Assembly (NCBI GenBank): GCA_018350325.1
Contig: JAEVLN010000003.1
Coordinates: forward strand, 4,230,745-4,294,744
From: Globodera rostochiensis
Lineage: Eukaryota; Nematoda; Chromadorea; Rhabditida; Heteroderidae
Length of the DNA stretch: 64,000 bases
Direction: 5' to 3'
Part shown: piece after piece, positions 22,898-38,490 of the stretch
Numbering within the stretch: position 1 is the first letter of the stretch
How the letters are laid out: each line of letters begins with the position of its first letter
Notes under the pieces: generated by a model
Databases searched by the model: none
What the model saw: the letters and a program-made list of their open reading frames with translations, nothing else
What the model was told of the DNA's origin: nothing
Translations under genes and position numbers: made by a program

Positions 22898-24078
22898 TTT
22901 TACATTTGCAACAAAACCAATTAAGGCTGAGTTAAGGCCCCAAAACTGCAAACAATCAAAAGGTATAAAATGATGAAAGTGAGCGTCTTCTTTCTCCAGA
23001 AAACGCGAGAAGACTCATACATTTGCATCATAATCTCAAATTATATAATTTCGATTTGAATAAATTTGGGAAATTGAATTTGTTATTGGAATTATCTCAA
23101 TCTGCGCGGTGTCATGTTCTCATTTTAGAGCTTTCTAATGCCATTGGTTCTTGTTTGTTTGAGTTGGATGAGATTAAAAAAGGTTATAGCCTTTCAATTG
23201 CTGGCACTGAACCGTCCGGCACTGAAATGACCCGCCCGAAGCCCCCCACATCCCCGGCTAATTAGAAAGAATGGAAATGTCTCCAATATTTGAAATTTTT
23301 TCCTTTTACAATGAGAACAGCGAATGAATGGAATGAATCAAATCGAAATCGAATGACACGTTTTTGGTATTCAATCGGAAGCATTTTTACGCATTTTGTG
23401 AAAGAAGTCGATTAGTAATTTGTTAAATTGATCAAACGACGACCGACGACAGACACAAAACAAGGCCAAATTCAATTTAACGGCCAAATCAAATGGTTTT
23501 AAATGGTGGCGAAACGTCGCGCGATTTGTTTTTTACGGCGCCCATTTTTTCTGTTTTTACGACGCCGCCGCGCTAATTACCCATCGTTTAACATTTAAAT
23601 GCCAAAAATTCAATTTTTATTGTACCCGAAAATTTAAATGGGACCACAAAACCAGTCAGTCCCTCCTCTCTTTGAATATATATTGAATGGGTGGGGTGAG
23701 AAAAGTTTTTGGGCGTTTGTCAGAAACTTTTTGGTGTGTCTTTCCCATTATCTCTTTAATTATTTTAATGCCTCCCCCCGGGGCGACGAATTTTACATCA
23801 ATTTTTTGTTTCTTTCTAAAAATGTAACAATTCTTTTTGGCATATTCAAATGATCAGTCTGAACCAAAAGTCGACACTAAAACTTTAAAAATGGCAAAAT
23901 AGGCGTATTTTTATATAAGCACTAAAAAGTTGCTCTAAATCAAATTGAGCGGAATAAATGGCTCCGGTGTACAGAAAATTGGACGCCCTAAAACTAATCA
24001 GAAATTTTTCTCGACTCGAAAAACCCCCGGGGCTTTACTAATCGATCATTTATTACTTCAAAAGGAGCAAGCGGCACA
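22898..24078. other. Intergenic
   Basis: A short segment at about 23097-23127 matches part of srt exon 2 (CAATCTGCGCGGTG shared), suggesting a receptor fragment. The rest is AT-rich. A block at about 23885-23945 resembles sequence near 53450, so it is probably a dispersed repeat. No exon is supported. Confidence 0.45.
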
Positions 24079-25845
24079 ATGAATGTTGACAATTTTGCCA
24101 TCATTTTCTTTGTGGCGGCCGTTTTTCTTGGCGATTCGATCGGTAAATTCAAATGATTAAAAGCCAAAAATTAAAATAATTAAATTTAATTAATCATTTG
24201 AAATTGGCCCAATTTTCCTTTTGAACAAAATCAATTTTAAAAAAACTTTTATTTAGTTTAACATTCTTTAAATTTCGTAAAATAAAAAATGCTTAATAAT
24301 AACATTTTTCATACTTTCCGAAAAATAGATTAAAAGGTGCAAATTAGAGATCGGGAGGGGCCGAGTCCATCCGGGTGATTTTAGAAAAACCCGGACTTAC
24401 AACATTTTAAGGAATACCCAGATTTGATCGCGCATCGTTAAATTTAAACTATATACCGTATTCCAAAGACACGCATAAGGAATAATATAATACGGTAATT
24501 AACCATTAACTTTTTAGGAAACGCAATGCGGCCCATTCAGTCCATTGATCGACCTTTCCAGCACGATGGCCGCGATTACTATTGGGACGCGCGGTACGCG
24601 AAGGACGAAGTGCGCGAAGGGCGGACCATTCAGGCGCAGTTTTTTTTTGTTTTTTTTCTTTGAGTTGGGCAAAAGCCCAAAAAATTGTCCCAAGAAAAAA
24701 AAGTGTTTTGGGTTGGCCAAAGGGTTTTTTTGGCGAATTTTAATCAATAATTGACATGTTTCAGTGTAAAATGCCAGTGGACGACGACGACAAGCTGTTC
24801 AAGCATACTGCCCCCGCTTCTGCCAACAAGTCCGCAGAGTCAAATGGCACTTTTGTTGAACAGGCATTACTTGTAAGGGTGGCACGTTTCTCTGCTTACA
24901 TAAAAAGCATTTTCCTTTCCGTCGACGACTTGCGTTTTTCGAGATGGACAAAAAATAATTTGTTTTTTTGAAAATAAGGCCCAAAAATCCCGATTTGTTA
25001 TATAATCCACAGCGACTCTCGAACTTGACATTTTACCCGCTTTTCCCAAACTTTAGGCAATCTTCGCCAATGAAACGCGTCCAAAAGAGGTGAATTTAAC
25101 TATTTCGACAATTGTTTTTATTTGAGTATAAAATTTGACACTTTGTCGTGCAGTGCCGTCAGGGACGTAGCCAGGGGGGGGGGAATTCCCCCCCCCCCCG
25201 AAATGAAATTTGAAAAAAAAACAAGAGGGGGGACCCTATTGTTTTACACTTTTACAACTTTTTGATCAATTTTCTTAACAATTGGAATTTGTTGTTTACC
25301 CAAATTGACCTTTGTCGTAGGACAAATCGTCTAATAAAATAATGACAACGCACCAAATCGTTTCAGATTGTTTGGACGTGCAAATGGGCTGAATACTGTT
25401 GTGGCACAGAATGTTGTCCGCTGTCCGGCATAAGTACCACCACAAGTGCCATTGTTTTGTCGATCGGATGGTGGTGAGCAATGGAAGCAATGTTTTTTTA
25501 GATTGATCCTTTAAGGATCCTGAAATTAGAGAAGATTGTTTAGAGATCAGATTACGCACGATCCAAAGGGGCGGCTTTTGATCGATCACAAAGAACGGAG
25601 CTGATCAGAAACAGCTCAATGCCCCCCGGGGCTACCATTTTGCCTATCTCTTACCCACCAAAGCTTTTTTGGAGGACTTATCAGATCGGATCAGTGTGTC
25701 CCAAAACAATCTGATCGATCGATCAATTATCAAATGATCGTTTTTTGTTTTCAGCCTTGTCATCGTTGGCTTTTGCGTTTGGGGCATCTGGGGATGCTGC
25801 ACACTGTTTCGGAGAAGGAAGTCTTCAGCGGACCAAAAAGAATAA
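24079..25845 (+). CDS. Secreted/single-TM CX-module protein
   Basis: Six exons: 24079-24142, 24518-24633, 24765-24872, 25057-25089, 25367-25473, 25755-25845; 172 aa. Residues 1-20 form a signal peptide (MNVDNFAIIFFVAAVFLGDS). A nematode CX module follows: GRDYYWDARY, CKMP, a Ser/Asn-rich loop with SNGTF, FANETRPKEIVWTC, and the signature EYCCGTECC. A TM helix (SAIVLSIGWCLVIVGFCVWG about 133-155) and a basic tail (FRRRKSSADQKE) end the protein, giving a type I layout. Exon 2 ends either at a GC donor (CAG|GCGCAG, used here) or at an upstream GT donor after 24609; both keep frame, the GC form giving more usual spacing between YYW and the first Cys. The role of CX modules is unknown. Intron 4 contains a MITE fragment. 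Confidence 0.82.
25153..25300. repeat. Fragment of the GTAGCC poly-G element in CX intron 4
   Basis: It starts GGGACGTAGCCAGG, followed by long G and C runs, then a TTTTACACTTTTACAA segment shared with the elements at 103-326 and 30598-30876. The distal terminus is missing, so it is truncated. Confidence 0.65.
25618..25655. repeat. Tail of a tRNA-derived SINE-like repeat
   Basis: The segment CCCCGGGGCTACCATTTTGC and the bases after it (CTATCTCTTACC) closely match the 3' end and downstream flank of the tRNA-like element at 38886-38958. Sharing beyond the tRNA-like part points to a repeat family rather than a tRNA gene. It lies in the last intron of the CX gene. Confidence 0.45.
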
Positions 25846-25879
25846 TATTGTAGAAATCCTTCGAATTCTCACCATCCAT

Positions 25880-26025
25880 GGTATGCCGAGGAAGTAACCG
25901 GAATGCCGGATTCAACTTTTTGCCAAAAAAATCCCGAATTTATCCGGGTTTCCGAACATTTTGGGGTCCGGAAATCCGGTTGGGGGGGACATATTTTTTG
26001 GCATCCGGTTACATCACTGATGCGC
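25880..26025. repeat. Degenerate GTAACCGGATGCC element
   Basis: The left part has GTAACCGGAATGCCGGA and the right part GGCATCCGGTTACATC in inverted orientation. The same termini bound the better-preserved element at 58596-58925. It is non-coding and lies just downstream of the CX gene. Confidence 0.6.
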
Positions 26026-26475
26026 ATGCACCAAAATTTTAATATGTTTATATAGCAATTTATTGTGTTTAAATCAATGCGCGTGCCATAATAAAAAAAA
26101 TTGTTTGCCGACACATTTTTATTAATTTTTACTGAATAAAATGCTTTTTGAGCAACAAAAAAGTGTTACAAAAATGTGGAACACACTGAAAAAGGAATAA
26201 AATAAAATTGCAGAAGATAATTAGGTAAGTGAATAGAAATGAACAAAATTTAACAAATATGGCAATGCTTTGTGTGTTTATAGGAGGATTCAGTTTTTGT
26301 TTGTTTGATGGCAGCGACAATTTAATTTATCAAAATCTTTGTACAGCCTTTAAAAAAAGGCATTTTTGGACAAGGATTGCCTGAATAAAACATGTGAATA
26401 AAAGAATTCAAAAAATTGAAATCGTTTTTTTCATTGGACAGAATCTACCATATTTTTTTCCCGCCATTCATCCGT

Positions 26476-29400
26476 TCATTTGTGTTTATAATAATGAAGA
26501 CATCGCCGCTGGGCCTCCCTCCAGCGATGGAACCGGAGCTGAAGTGCCGCAGCGGCAGCGCCCATTTGTGGATGGAAAACGCGCTCAACATGCACCAGAC
26601 TTTGGTCGCCTGCGGTGCTGTCCACCTGGTCCAGTGTCCACAAGCCTTTGGGGGAGGGGGCGGAGATTGTTTGCGAAAATTGTTTATTTATTATATAATA
26701 AACATTAAAAACAATAAATTGAGACACCAACCGGCGCCGATGCCGGCCAACAGTGCGGCACCGCGTGCAGAGCAAAATTGCGGCTCTCGCGCACGCTCCA
26801 CCGGACGACCAATGAGCGTTGCGATGCGTTCGCAAATTCGCGCGTTGCGCGACACACCGCCACAACAACTGGACGCAAAAATTTAAGAAATTTTGGAACC
26901 CAATAAATTTGCCCGGCGGCGCTCCCCCCCCCCCCCCCCGCCACCTACCGAATGCGGCAACAGCCGTTGCGTGCCGCCGGCACTTCCTCAACCAAGCACA
27001 GCCAAATCTGGTAGACGCTGAACGCCACCGAGTCGAGCACCGCGTGCACAATGTGCCGACGCGTTGTGATGGAGCGGATTCTGTAAAAAGAAAATTGGAA
27101 AATTCAAAACAAGGCCCCGCCGACACACGCTCACCCACCCCATCAGTGCGGCACACGCAAAATCGTCGCCGACGGGCGTTTGGAGGCCGCCAAAAGCGGG
27201 CACAAAGCATAAGCTGCCGTCGTCGTCGTCGTCATCCGTGGCGCCGTCTAAGTCCCCCTCCGGCGCCGCTGCATCGTGAGCGGGCATCAGTCCAATCGAT
27301 TGGGCCCAATGGATGGCGGATGCCACGTCGTTGGAACGACCCTAAAAAACAATGTTTTTATTTTAAGTGCAATATTATTAAAAACCTTTTTTTTAATTAG
27401 AACCCAAATTTAAACATTCTCGCATCCCAAATAAATAAAAAATGAAGTTGTTGCAAAAAAAGGGTGTTTTTAAAGGAGTTTTGGAGGCGTAAAATCCGAA
27501 GCTGACCTGAATTCGAACTTAAAAATTCCAAAAATATATTGGATAATATAAAATTAATTAATACATAAATAATTCCAGCACACCTCAAGCAAATGGGTGG
27601 ACCGTCCGTCCAAGCGCCAGGCCACAAGCGGATACATTCCTTACAAATTAAAATTTCGTTGGTCCGACCGATTTGACGACAATTTTTTTTTTGTAATAAT
27701 ATTTAATTAATTAAAAATATGTTTTTAAACGCGCATCACCAGCACCTTTCATTGAGCTGTGAATGTCCGGCCCGCTCACGTAGTCTAAAAGTGTGCCGGT
27801 GCCTAACGAAATTTTCAGGTCGCCCCGCCGAATGCATCCGGCACCAAATGCGGCCGCTTGCGAGTCGCCAAGCTAAAAGAGTTTAAAATATAAAAACAAT
27901 AATAATTTCCCCTATTTATTACGGATGCACAAATGGCTATGGCACGTCCGAACAGCTCCGGGTCCGTGTGCAGGCCGAGCCGTGTTGTCTCAGCGAGTGC
28001 AGGAAGCACAGCGCACGGGTCGGGGAAGCCGAGCAGGCGCAGAATGGGACGGCCCCAATCGGACTACATTTGTAAAAGTACAAAAAACGGACGCCAAGGA
28101 TACCAACCGTGAACGGGTCAAACATTCCGGTGGAAGAGGCGCTGGACGGCTCGGTGATGAAGCATTGCTGCTGCTGCTGAGGATGCTGTTGCCGCCTTCC
28201 TTCCCGACCGCTGAGTTTGAGCATCAGCCAGGTGTCCAGGCAGCCAATCTCCAGCTGACCAGCGGCCAGCAGACCACGCATTTCAGCACTCTTTTGGAAT
28301 CTTTTATTCCCATGTAAACATTTTTTTTTAATAATTAGGGGAGTAGAAGACGATGGAAAATGGCTTTTTTGTCTCTTACTTTTAAAAAAATCGGATGCCT
28401 GAACAGAGATCATTGTGCCTAAAAAAGAAGCCCTAGCGGCGCTGATAGAGGTGCCACGTTTTTCTGCAACAACAGGGCCAGGGGATTTCACCGGCTGTAA
28501 TTTGTTTCCCCAACTTTTACACCTCCTCAAGCATGGCCAAAAAGCGCGGCGGCACCATTGCGGACACCAGCCGGAACATCCGGGCCGCCCGATAGTGTTG
28601 GTCACGCGTGAAGAAGTACGCTACGGCGCCGGCCATGTTGAGCAGCTTAAAAATGATGGGTGGGGAGTTAAATTTGAAAATTTCTCCGCGCATCAAATAA
28701 AAGTAAAAATTCCATTTAGAAACATTGAAATGTTCGAGCTGTTCACAATACCCAATATCGACAATTTTTTGAGGTCAAAATCCCCCTGGGTTTAGCCCCA
28801 TTTTTTGTAGAAAATTTGTTTTTGTTCGGACGGGTGGACGAACTCTCCACGGAGGGGGGCAAATGAATTGGCGACTCACTTTCCGTCTCATCGACCCGTT
28901 CCATTGGTTGCAAAAGTGCCGCGCCCGTACGTCCTTCCAGGTGATCAGCCGATGGCACGAACGAAAGTTTTGCCTGCCAAATTAAAAAAAAATAAAATAT
29001 TTTTTCCAAAAAAATTTTGCGATTCACCGGTTCCACGAGAGAAATGTATTTCGTTGACAGCTCAGCCCGATGCCGACCACAGAGCCTTTGGATTCGGTGT
29101 CGGCAACTTAATTTCTGTTTTTAAATATGAATTTTAAATGCATTTTTAATGGAAATTATTAAAATCATTATTTCCTCCCAAAAAATGCACCCGCTCTTCG
29201 CATTCCGTGCACAATTTGTGTCCACAACTTTTCCGGCTCCATCTCCACGCGTTGGCCATCCGACGAGCACAGCAATTGGATGGCCTCCTCATGCCCGTGG
29301 ATGAGGGCACAGCCGGCCGATGGGGAGGCATCAAAAACGCAAATCTAATGAGTTTTTAAACCATAAATAAATAAACAACAATGAAAATGCCGTCAAAATC

Positions 29401-29722
29401 AGTGGGTGGCAAACAAAAAAAAGTGCCGAGAATTGTCATTTTTGTCCCAAAATCCCTCATTCGTCCCGTCTGATCGCAATTCTCTAATCCTAAGCCCAGA
29501 CACACAAAAGCGGGGGACAGGTTGGGGGTTTTGTCAGCAAACACAAAATCCTGTACCCTGAAATATGCTACGGTGGCCCGGACTCGCAGGAATTGCGACA
29601 TTATGCAAAATGACGACAAAAACCGTTTCATAAGGAGGGAAAAGGCAATGAATGCGTTTCACTCGCACCTTCAAATTCGTTGTGCCCACATCCAATGCCA
29701 AAAGTAATGGCGGTTTGTCCAT
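26476..29722 (-). CDS. Glycerol kinase 5-like FGGY carbohydrate kinase
   Basis: Thirteen exons in phase: 29722-29663, 29344-29191, 29106-29028, 28973-28880, 28645-28521, 28300-28108, 28063-27923, 27872-27746, 27639-27584, 27341-27139, 27080-26949, 26868-26732 and 26645-26476; 556 aa. The N-terminal phosphate-binding loop is LALDVGTTNLKVR. Further family motifs are VVGIGLSCQRNTFLSWN, RLITWKDVRARHFCNQWN, GCLDTWLMLKL, SSTGMFDPFT, LGDSQAAAFGAG, LKISLGTGTLLDYV, CFVPAFGGLQTPVGDD and CGGVSRNARICERI. It matches the GK5 subgroup of FGGY kinases, which phosphorylate a polyol with ATP; the substrate of GK5 is not settled. A Gln-rich insert (QQQQQ) sits near residue 220 and an Asp run (DDDDDD) near 385. 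Only 225 bp separate it from the upstream MBT gene on the same strand. Confidence 0.93.
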
Positions 29723-29946
29723 TCGTCAAATTGAAAAGAATAAAAAAACAAGGGCAAATTCTGGAAATCAAAAAAAAAAATGTATAAATTCTGAAATCAA
29801 AAACAAAAATATGTATACAATGCACAATATTTTTATTTTAACGGATTTTACTGTTTTTATACATTTTATTCGGTGAGAAATTGCAAATGGTCGAGAAATG
29901 GGCAGTTTTGTTGCGGCATTTAAGAAAACAAATATTTCTGTCTGCC

Positions 29947-33797
<3,851 letters not shown>

Positions 33798-33947
33798 ATT
33801 TTAGGCTGTCGCTTTAAATGAAATTTAAATTTCAAAATTGTTGAAGAGAGTCCGTCAATTTATGACTTTTGGTCTAAAAATCAAGAAATCAACATAAAAC
33901 AATTTGCCTAATCGTAAAGGGCAATTAATAAGGGTTCTAGTGCATTT

Positions 33948-34130
33948 TACGCGTCCCATGACCTTACGCGTCCCATGACCTTACGCGTCCCATGACCTTT
34001 TACGCGTCCCATAACCTTTTACGCGTCCCAAGAATTTTTTACGCGTCCCAAGAATTTTTTACGCGTCCCATAAACTTTTACGCGTCCCATAAACTTTTAC
34101 GCGTCCCAAGATTTTTTACGCGTCCGATGA
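33948..34130. repeat. ACGCGTCCCA tandem array
   Basis: About ten copies of TTTTACGCGTCCCATGACC-like units (16-22 bp) vary mostly in the spacer (ATGACC, ATAACC, AAGAAT, ATAAAC). The core TACGCGTCC is constant and contains the palindrome ACGCGT. It lies upstream of the MBT gene start. Confidence 0.92.
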
Positions 34131-34220
34131 ATATTTTAAATCAGATAAATACAACAATAATTAGCATCCTTTATCAATTACATAAAGTCTTACAAATTAG
34201 TGGCATGTTGAGATAGGTAA

Positions 34221-34469
34221 CTAAACGGGATAGTTGTGGCGGATTTCTTCTAAAATATGTTGGAAAATTTTTTGGTTTGAATGATATCGTCGAAATGCGT
34301 ATTGATACAAATACGTTGGTAACAATTCTGGTGTAGTGCCATGCAAATGTTTTAAGCTTTGTTTCAAAGCTCTCCAAGTCGCTTCTATACCTTGTGTATG
34401 GATCTGGGGATTAGCTGGATCTACAAAATTTTGTTTCATAAAAATTTTAGCGATGTCTTCAGTGGGCAC
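34221..34469 (-). pseudogene. ISXO2-like (Merlin-type) transposase C-terminal fragment
   Basis: An 82-codon minus-strand frame reads NPQIHTQGIEATWRALKQ, then LLPTYLYQYAFRRYH. The pattern H-T-Q-x-I-E-x-x-W-x-x-L-K followed by Y-L-x-x-(Y/F)-x-F-R-x is the end of the DDE domain of ISXO2/IS1595-like transposases, carried in animals by Merlin elements; the Glu of IEATW is the presumptive third catalytic residue. Only the C terminus remains: the other catalytic residues and a start are not seen. It lies between a tandem array and a foldback-rich region. Confidence 0.7.
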
Positions 34470-34639
34470 TCATAAAATATTTGGTTCTTCTTTGTTATGT
34501 GTCAACAAAAAAAGTTTTTTAAATTAATAAAAAGCTGTTTATGGGGGTTTTTGGGTCGTAGAATCCGAATCTGACCTCCATTTCGACCAATTCCGAACCC
34601 CGAACCCGAGTTCGAACAAATTTATAAAAAATTTTTTTT

Positions 34640-35345
34640 CGCATTGTGGAACACATCGACAGATGTTGGACAGCTACTTTTGTGAGTTTTTGTGGCGTGG
34701 AATCCGCTCATCGAGCTGGTCATGAATCTGCAAAAATTTTGCCGCGGAAACCACTTTGAAGCAAGTTATGACGCCGGGACTGAAGTGGATTTTTCAGTGG
34801 GGACTCAGTTGTCCACTGCTTAAAAATGACAAATATGCAAATAATATTTTGCTATCGACTCCGCTCATCGAGCTGGTCATGAATCTGCAAAAATTTTGCC
34901 GCGGAAACCACTTTGAAGCAAGTTATGACGCCGGGACTGAAGTGGATTTTTCAGTAGGGACTCAGTTGTCCACTGCTTAAAAATGACAAATATGCAAATA
35001 ATATTTTGCTGCTATAGTTTGATCTAAATATTTAATATTATCTATCAAAAATAAGCTACCCTACGCTTAGGCCTAAGCCTAAGGCTAACGCTTACCGAGC
35101 CAGGGTGGCTTAGGCCTAAGCCTAAGCCTAACGCTCCCCAAGCCAGGGTGGCTTAGGCCTAAGCCTAATGAATGCCACGTTTTAAAAGCCTATTTCAATG
35201 CTTTTGCCCACTTTTTAATCTATGGACAACTGAGTCCCCACTGAAAAATCCACTTCAGTCCCGGCGTCATAACTTGCTTCAAAGTGGTTTCCGCGGCAAA
35301 ATTTTTGCAGATTCATGATCAGCTCGATGAGCGGAGTCGATTGGT
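34640..35345. repeat. Direct and inverted copies of the ACTGAAGTGG foldback family
   Basis: A unit of about 150 bp (ATCCGCTCATCGAGCTGGTC, CGGAAACCACTTTGAAGCAA, GGGACTGAAGTGGATTTTTC) occurs at about 34700-34820 and about 34857-34985 as a tandem duplication, and inverted at about 35222-35345. Between the last two copies is the AGGCCTAAGCC repeat. It is the same family as the foldback in srt intron 1. Confidence 0.8.
35057..35167. repeat. Telomere-like GCCTAA/TTAGGC repeats
   Basis: Blocks of GCTTAGGCCTAAGCCTAA alternate with a CCAGGGTGGCTTAGGCC unit. The hexamer TTAGGC is the canonical nematode telomere unit, here interstitial and arranged as TTAGGCCTAA palindromes. Near-identical blocks occur at 49261-49495. 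Confidence 0.75.
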
Positions 35346-36079
35346 ATATGATTCGACCGAAAATATTTTACACCGGTAAACGACATTTTTTCCGTGATGA
35401 CTGCAAGCGTCGGCATGTTGTTTTGGAAAATTTTATTTAAAAAAAAGTGTCTTTTGACTGGGGACTCAGTTCTCCAATGGTTCCAAAATAGGAAAAATCA
35501 CTCATATGGGCTATTAAAATTACGAATTTGTCGATAGAAAACAAAAATTGAGAATGTAAAGCGGTTTTTGAATCGATTGAAATTTTTAAAATTAAGGACA
35601 ATTTTGAAATTAAGGAAAAACGACTTTTAAGTAACAAAAGCCGCATATAAAACTGAAAAGCCGTGTAAGGGCCCGCCAACAGCGAGCATGCGATTTTTAA
35701 TCTTTTGGACAACTGAGTCCCCAGTCAAAGACACTTCAGTCCCGGGTCCATAACTTTCTTCATAGTTGAGTCCGCGCGAAATTTTTTTTGCACCATGCGC
35801 TAGGCTTAGAGTGGAGTCGATTGGTAAATGATTTGGGCTATTTGATTAATGTGAGCTATGATCAACATTTTCCAAAATTTTTTCGAACCATAGGGGGCAC
35901 TTTTGATTTGGTACATTCGTAATTTTGGACCTGGTGGCTAAACGAGCATTCTGATTTTTGGAAAAGAAGTTTATCGCAAATTTCAATCGAAATCGGGAAT
36001 CAGAGGAAATGCTTTAATTGCTAATAAATAAGTGTGCGTAATGCAAAGAGAACGACGCAACAATTTGTCCCTTTTCGCA
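35346..36079. other. Intergenic repeats
   Basis: Another partial copy of the foldback family with GGAGTCGATTGG occurs at about 35700-35830, and a GACTGGGGACTCAGTT block near 35455. No exon is supported. The 3' flank of the BTB-BACK-MATH gene begins at the right end. Confidence 0.5.
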
Positions 36080-38490
36080 TCATTTCTCTCCAAGAGATTT
36101 GTACGCAGTTACATCGGCTTCCAAAATCACCGTGTCATTCTTCGCGTCATACCATCCATTTTTCGAGCCCATCAATTGCTAAATTTTTTGTTATAAGTCA
36201 GATATTTTGATCGTATGGACACCTGAAACGGCATGAACTGTTCAAATCCCCAATCGCTCGCCTTCGAGTGAAAAATGTGACTGATCTCCTGAGTAAAATC
36301 CTTTTTCCCCGCCTTTTGCGAAACAATTCGCAGAGTTGCCGAACAGGCACAGCTCCAATTGGATTCTTAATTACATATTTTTAAATAGTATCTGATCAAA
36401 AATTTCGTTAAAATAGGTCAAAAATTTCTCGGTATCGCCCTTAAACATTCCGAGCCGTCATCACTAAAAGTCTAAATGAGTACTAACAGAAACGTTGTTG
36501 GGAATCGGTCCCGAGTCTTGCCTCAAGAAAATTCTCGACTTTTTTGTCTCCCAGTCTCTGTCCTCGGGCACGGGGTCAAATCTCACAGTCTTGACCCCGA
36601 ATCACGGCGCTAATTACGGTCTCTTTCTCGAGTCTCGGTATAATAAATTAAGTATGGCTTCAGGCCTCCTTCACCAAGCCAAGAAAAAAAATCCGTTTTT
36701 TCAAAATGTATTTCCGTCTGTTGTTCCTTGATGCTGTCCCCCCCCCCCCCACAAAAGTGTTACCTGTGCTGCACTGGAGGAAAAAGCCCAAATATTTTCC
36801 TTTTCCTTTACGCGATGGCTGCGCCAATATTTTCAAAGGACGGCCCCTAATGTAAACGGCCTCGCTGAGTTGGCGGCTGTTCTCATCCTGGCGCGCAAAT
36901 TTAGACACTTTTTCGATTTTCAGCATAATTTTCCCATTAGCTTTATACGGATCTGAGTGCGTTTTTGGTCAGCTTGGCTTTTAAAATTAATTAGTCCCCA
37001 CCATCATTGAGCGATTTGGCCGGCAATTGTTGCTTAGTTGGGAATTGCCGCGGGTACAGTCCGGGCAGAGTGACATCCGGATGAGAATAGTGCAGATACA
37101 CGCCGACCAGCTCGGCATCGGTCAACAGTCCAGAAGGAACTGTCAAAAGTGGGAGTTCAACCCGGGTTTTAAAATCCAAAAAGGTTCCAAACCAATCTTC
37201 TCAGAAAAATCCTTTTGCGGAATGAGCGAAAAACGAATTTTGAAAAGTGCCGGGCCGAGCATTGCGCGTCTATTCTCCGCCGAACACTTTTTGCTATTTT
37301 GACGGCATTTTTCGTCCGCCCAGCGAAGTGCCTTATTTAATAAAAGAAATTTAAATCCGTTGAATAATAAAAATATTTTTTTTAATTTACGGCATTCCAA
37401 ATTGTAATTTCTTTGCTGGTCATCAGCTCGTCACGGCCCAGAATCTCGCATAACAATTTTTGTTCAATTTGCAAAAATAGTTTAGAGAGGAGCAATGTGT
37501 CCGCATTCTTATCGATGTAAGCCAAACAACGGCGAGAGAAGTCCTAAAATAAAATAGAAAATGTAAATAACATTTAACAAATCGAAAACGGCGGCGAGCG
37601 AATGCCAAAATTAAATTCATTCTTTGAATTAAGCTGTCATTTTGTCCGATTTGTGCGACCGGACCTTTTGTTCACGCACGGAAAATTCCTCACCTTTTCT
37701 TCAAGAAGTCGAGCCTGGTCAAATGCAACGAAAACATTACGAAGCTTCGGTATGGCAACGGCAACGCACGCTTTGGTCAGCCCGGCCACGTCATACTTTT
37801 TGGCTAAAAAACAATTAATCCGTGAAAAGTCTTTTTTTTTTGAAAATTTTGCACGTAATTTTTTATAATTTGCAAAAAAACTTCGCGGTTCTTATGCAGT
37901 TTGTCTCCGGTGTTGGGTCCTTTTTTAATACATAACAGAGAAAAGAAAAAAAAAAAGACGCAAAAGGCGGACACTTACTGCATAGTACCCAAACTTCCAT
38001 AATTATAAACTTCAAGAATAAATTGCGAAAAAGAAATTAAAGTTCAAATTCTTAAAATTCACCCGCATAAAGAACAGCCATTGCGTTGTCTCCATTCAGT
38101 CCACTCAAATCATCGGCGTAAATGAAGCTGAGCATCGCCTTGAACGCGCCCACCTCCACGTCGGGCACCTCGACAGGCTTAATCTCTTCCGAAGGGATTA
38201 AAATATTTTTAAACAAAAAATTTTCGCACCCCTCCCAGCGGCGTCGGCTTTTGCATTTCGGGCATCGAAACGGAACATTGTCTCGAATACATCGGAGGCC
38301 GTCTTCAGAATCAGTTTATGTGCTGACAGAATCTTAACACAAGTTCAAAAGTTTGAAGAGCTGAGTTGACACCATTTTGTGAACTCGCCTCCTTTTTGTC
38401 TCCTCCCCCCACCAAAAATTGAATGTCCGCATCATCGCCCGTGCTTAGCAAATGCTTAATACGGCCAACCAAAGAGTTTGGTTTTGGCAT
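36080..38490 (-). CDS. BTB-BACK-MATH protein
   Basis: Ten exons in phase: 38490-38389, 38332-38230, 38185-38063, 37803-37694, 37543-37391, 37331-37193, 37139-37002, 36952-36764, 36365-36223 and 36178-36080; 432 aa. It starts MPKPNSLVGRIKHLLSTGDD. The BTB domain (about 20-125) shows ILSAHKLILKTASDVFETMF, VEVGAFKAMLSFIYADDLSG and VLYAAKKYDV. The BACK region has FLQIEQKLLCEILGRDELM and ALRWADEKCRQN. A linker GVYLHYSHPDVTLPGLYP precedes a C-terminal MATH-like domain (GKIMLKIEKVSKFARQDENS, YLGFFLQC, NWSCACSATLRI, QLMGSKNGWYD). A Cullin-3 adaptor role is inferred from the domains. Intron 1 has a GC donor (GAG|GCGAGT). Domain order is opposite to the MATH-BTB gene at 3785. This layout is common in cyst nematodes. 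Confidence 0.9.

Noticed and set aside
28380..28480. Extra exon of the glycerol kinase 5-like gene ending in AAAA|GTAAGAG
   Set aside because: Direct joining of the exons at 28645-28521 and 28300-28108 gives correct phase and an uninterrupted family alignment, leaving no room for it.
33948..34130. CRISPR-like array
   Set aside because: The spacers are short and similar, the repeats are only about 10 bp, and the genome is eukaryotic; it is a minisatellite.
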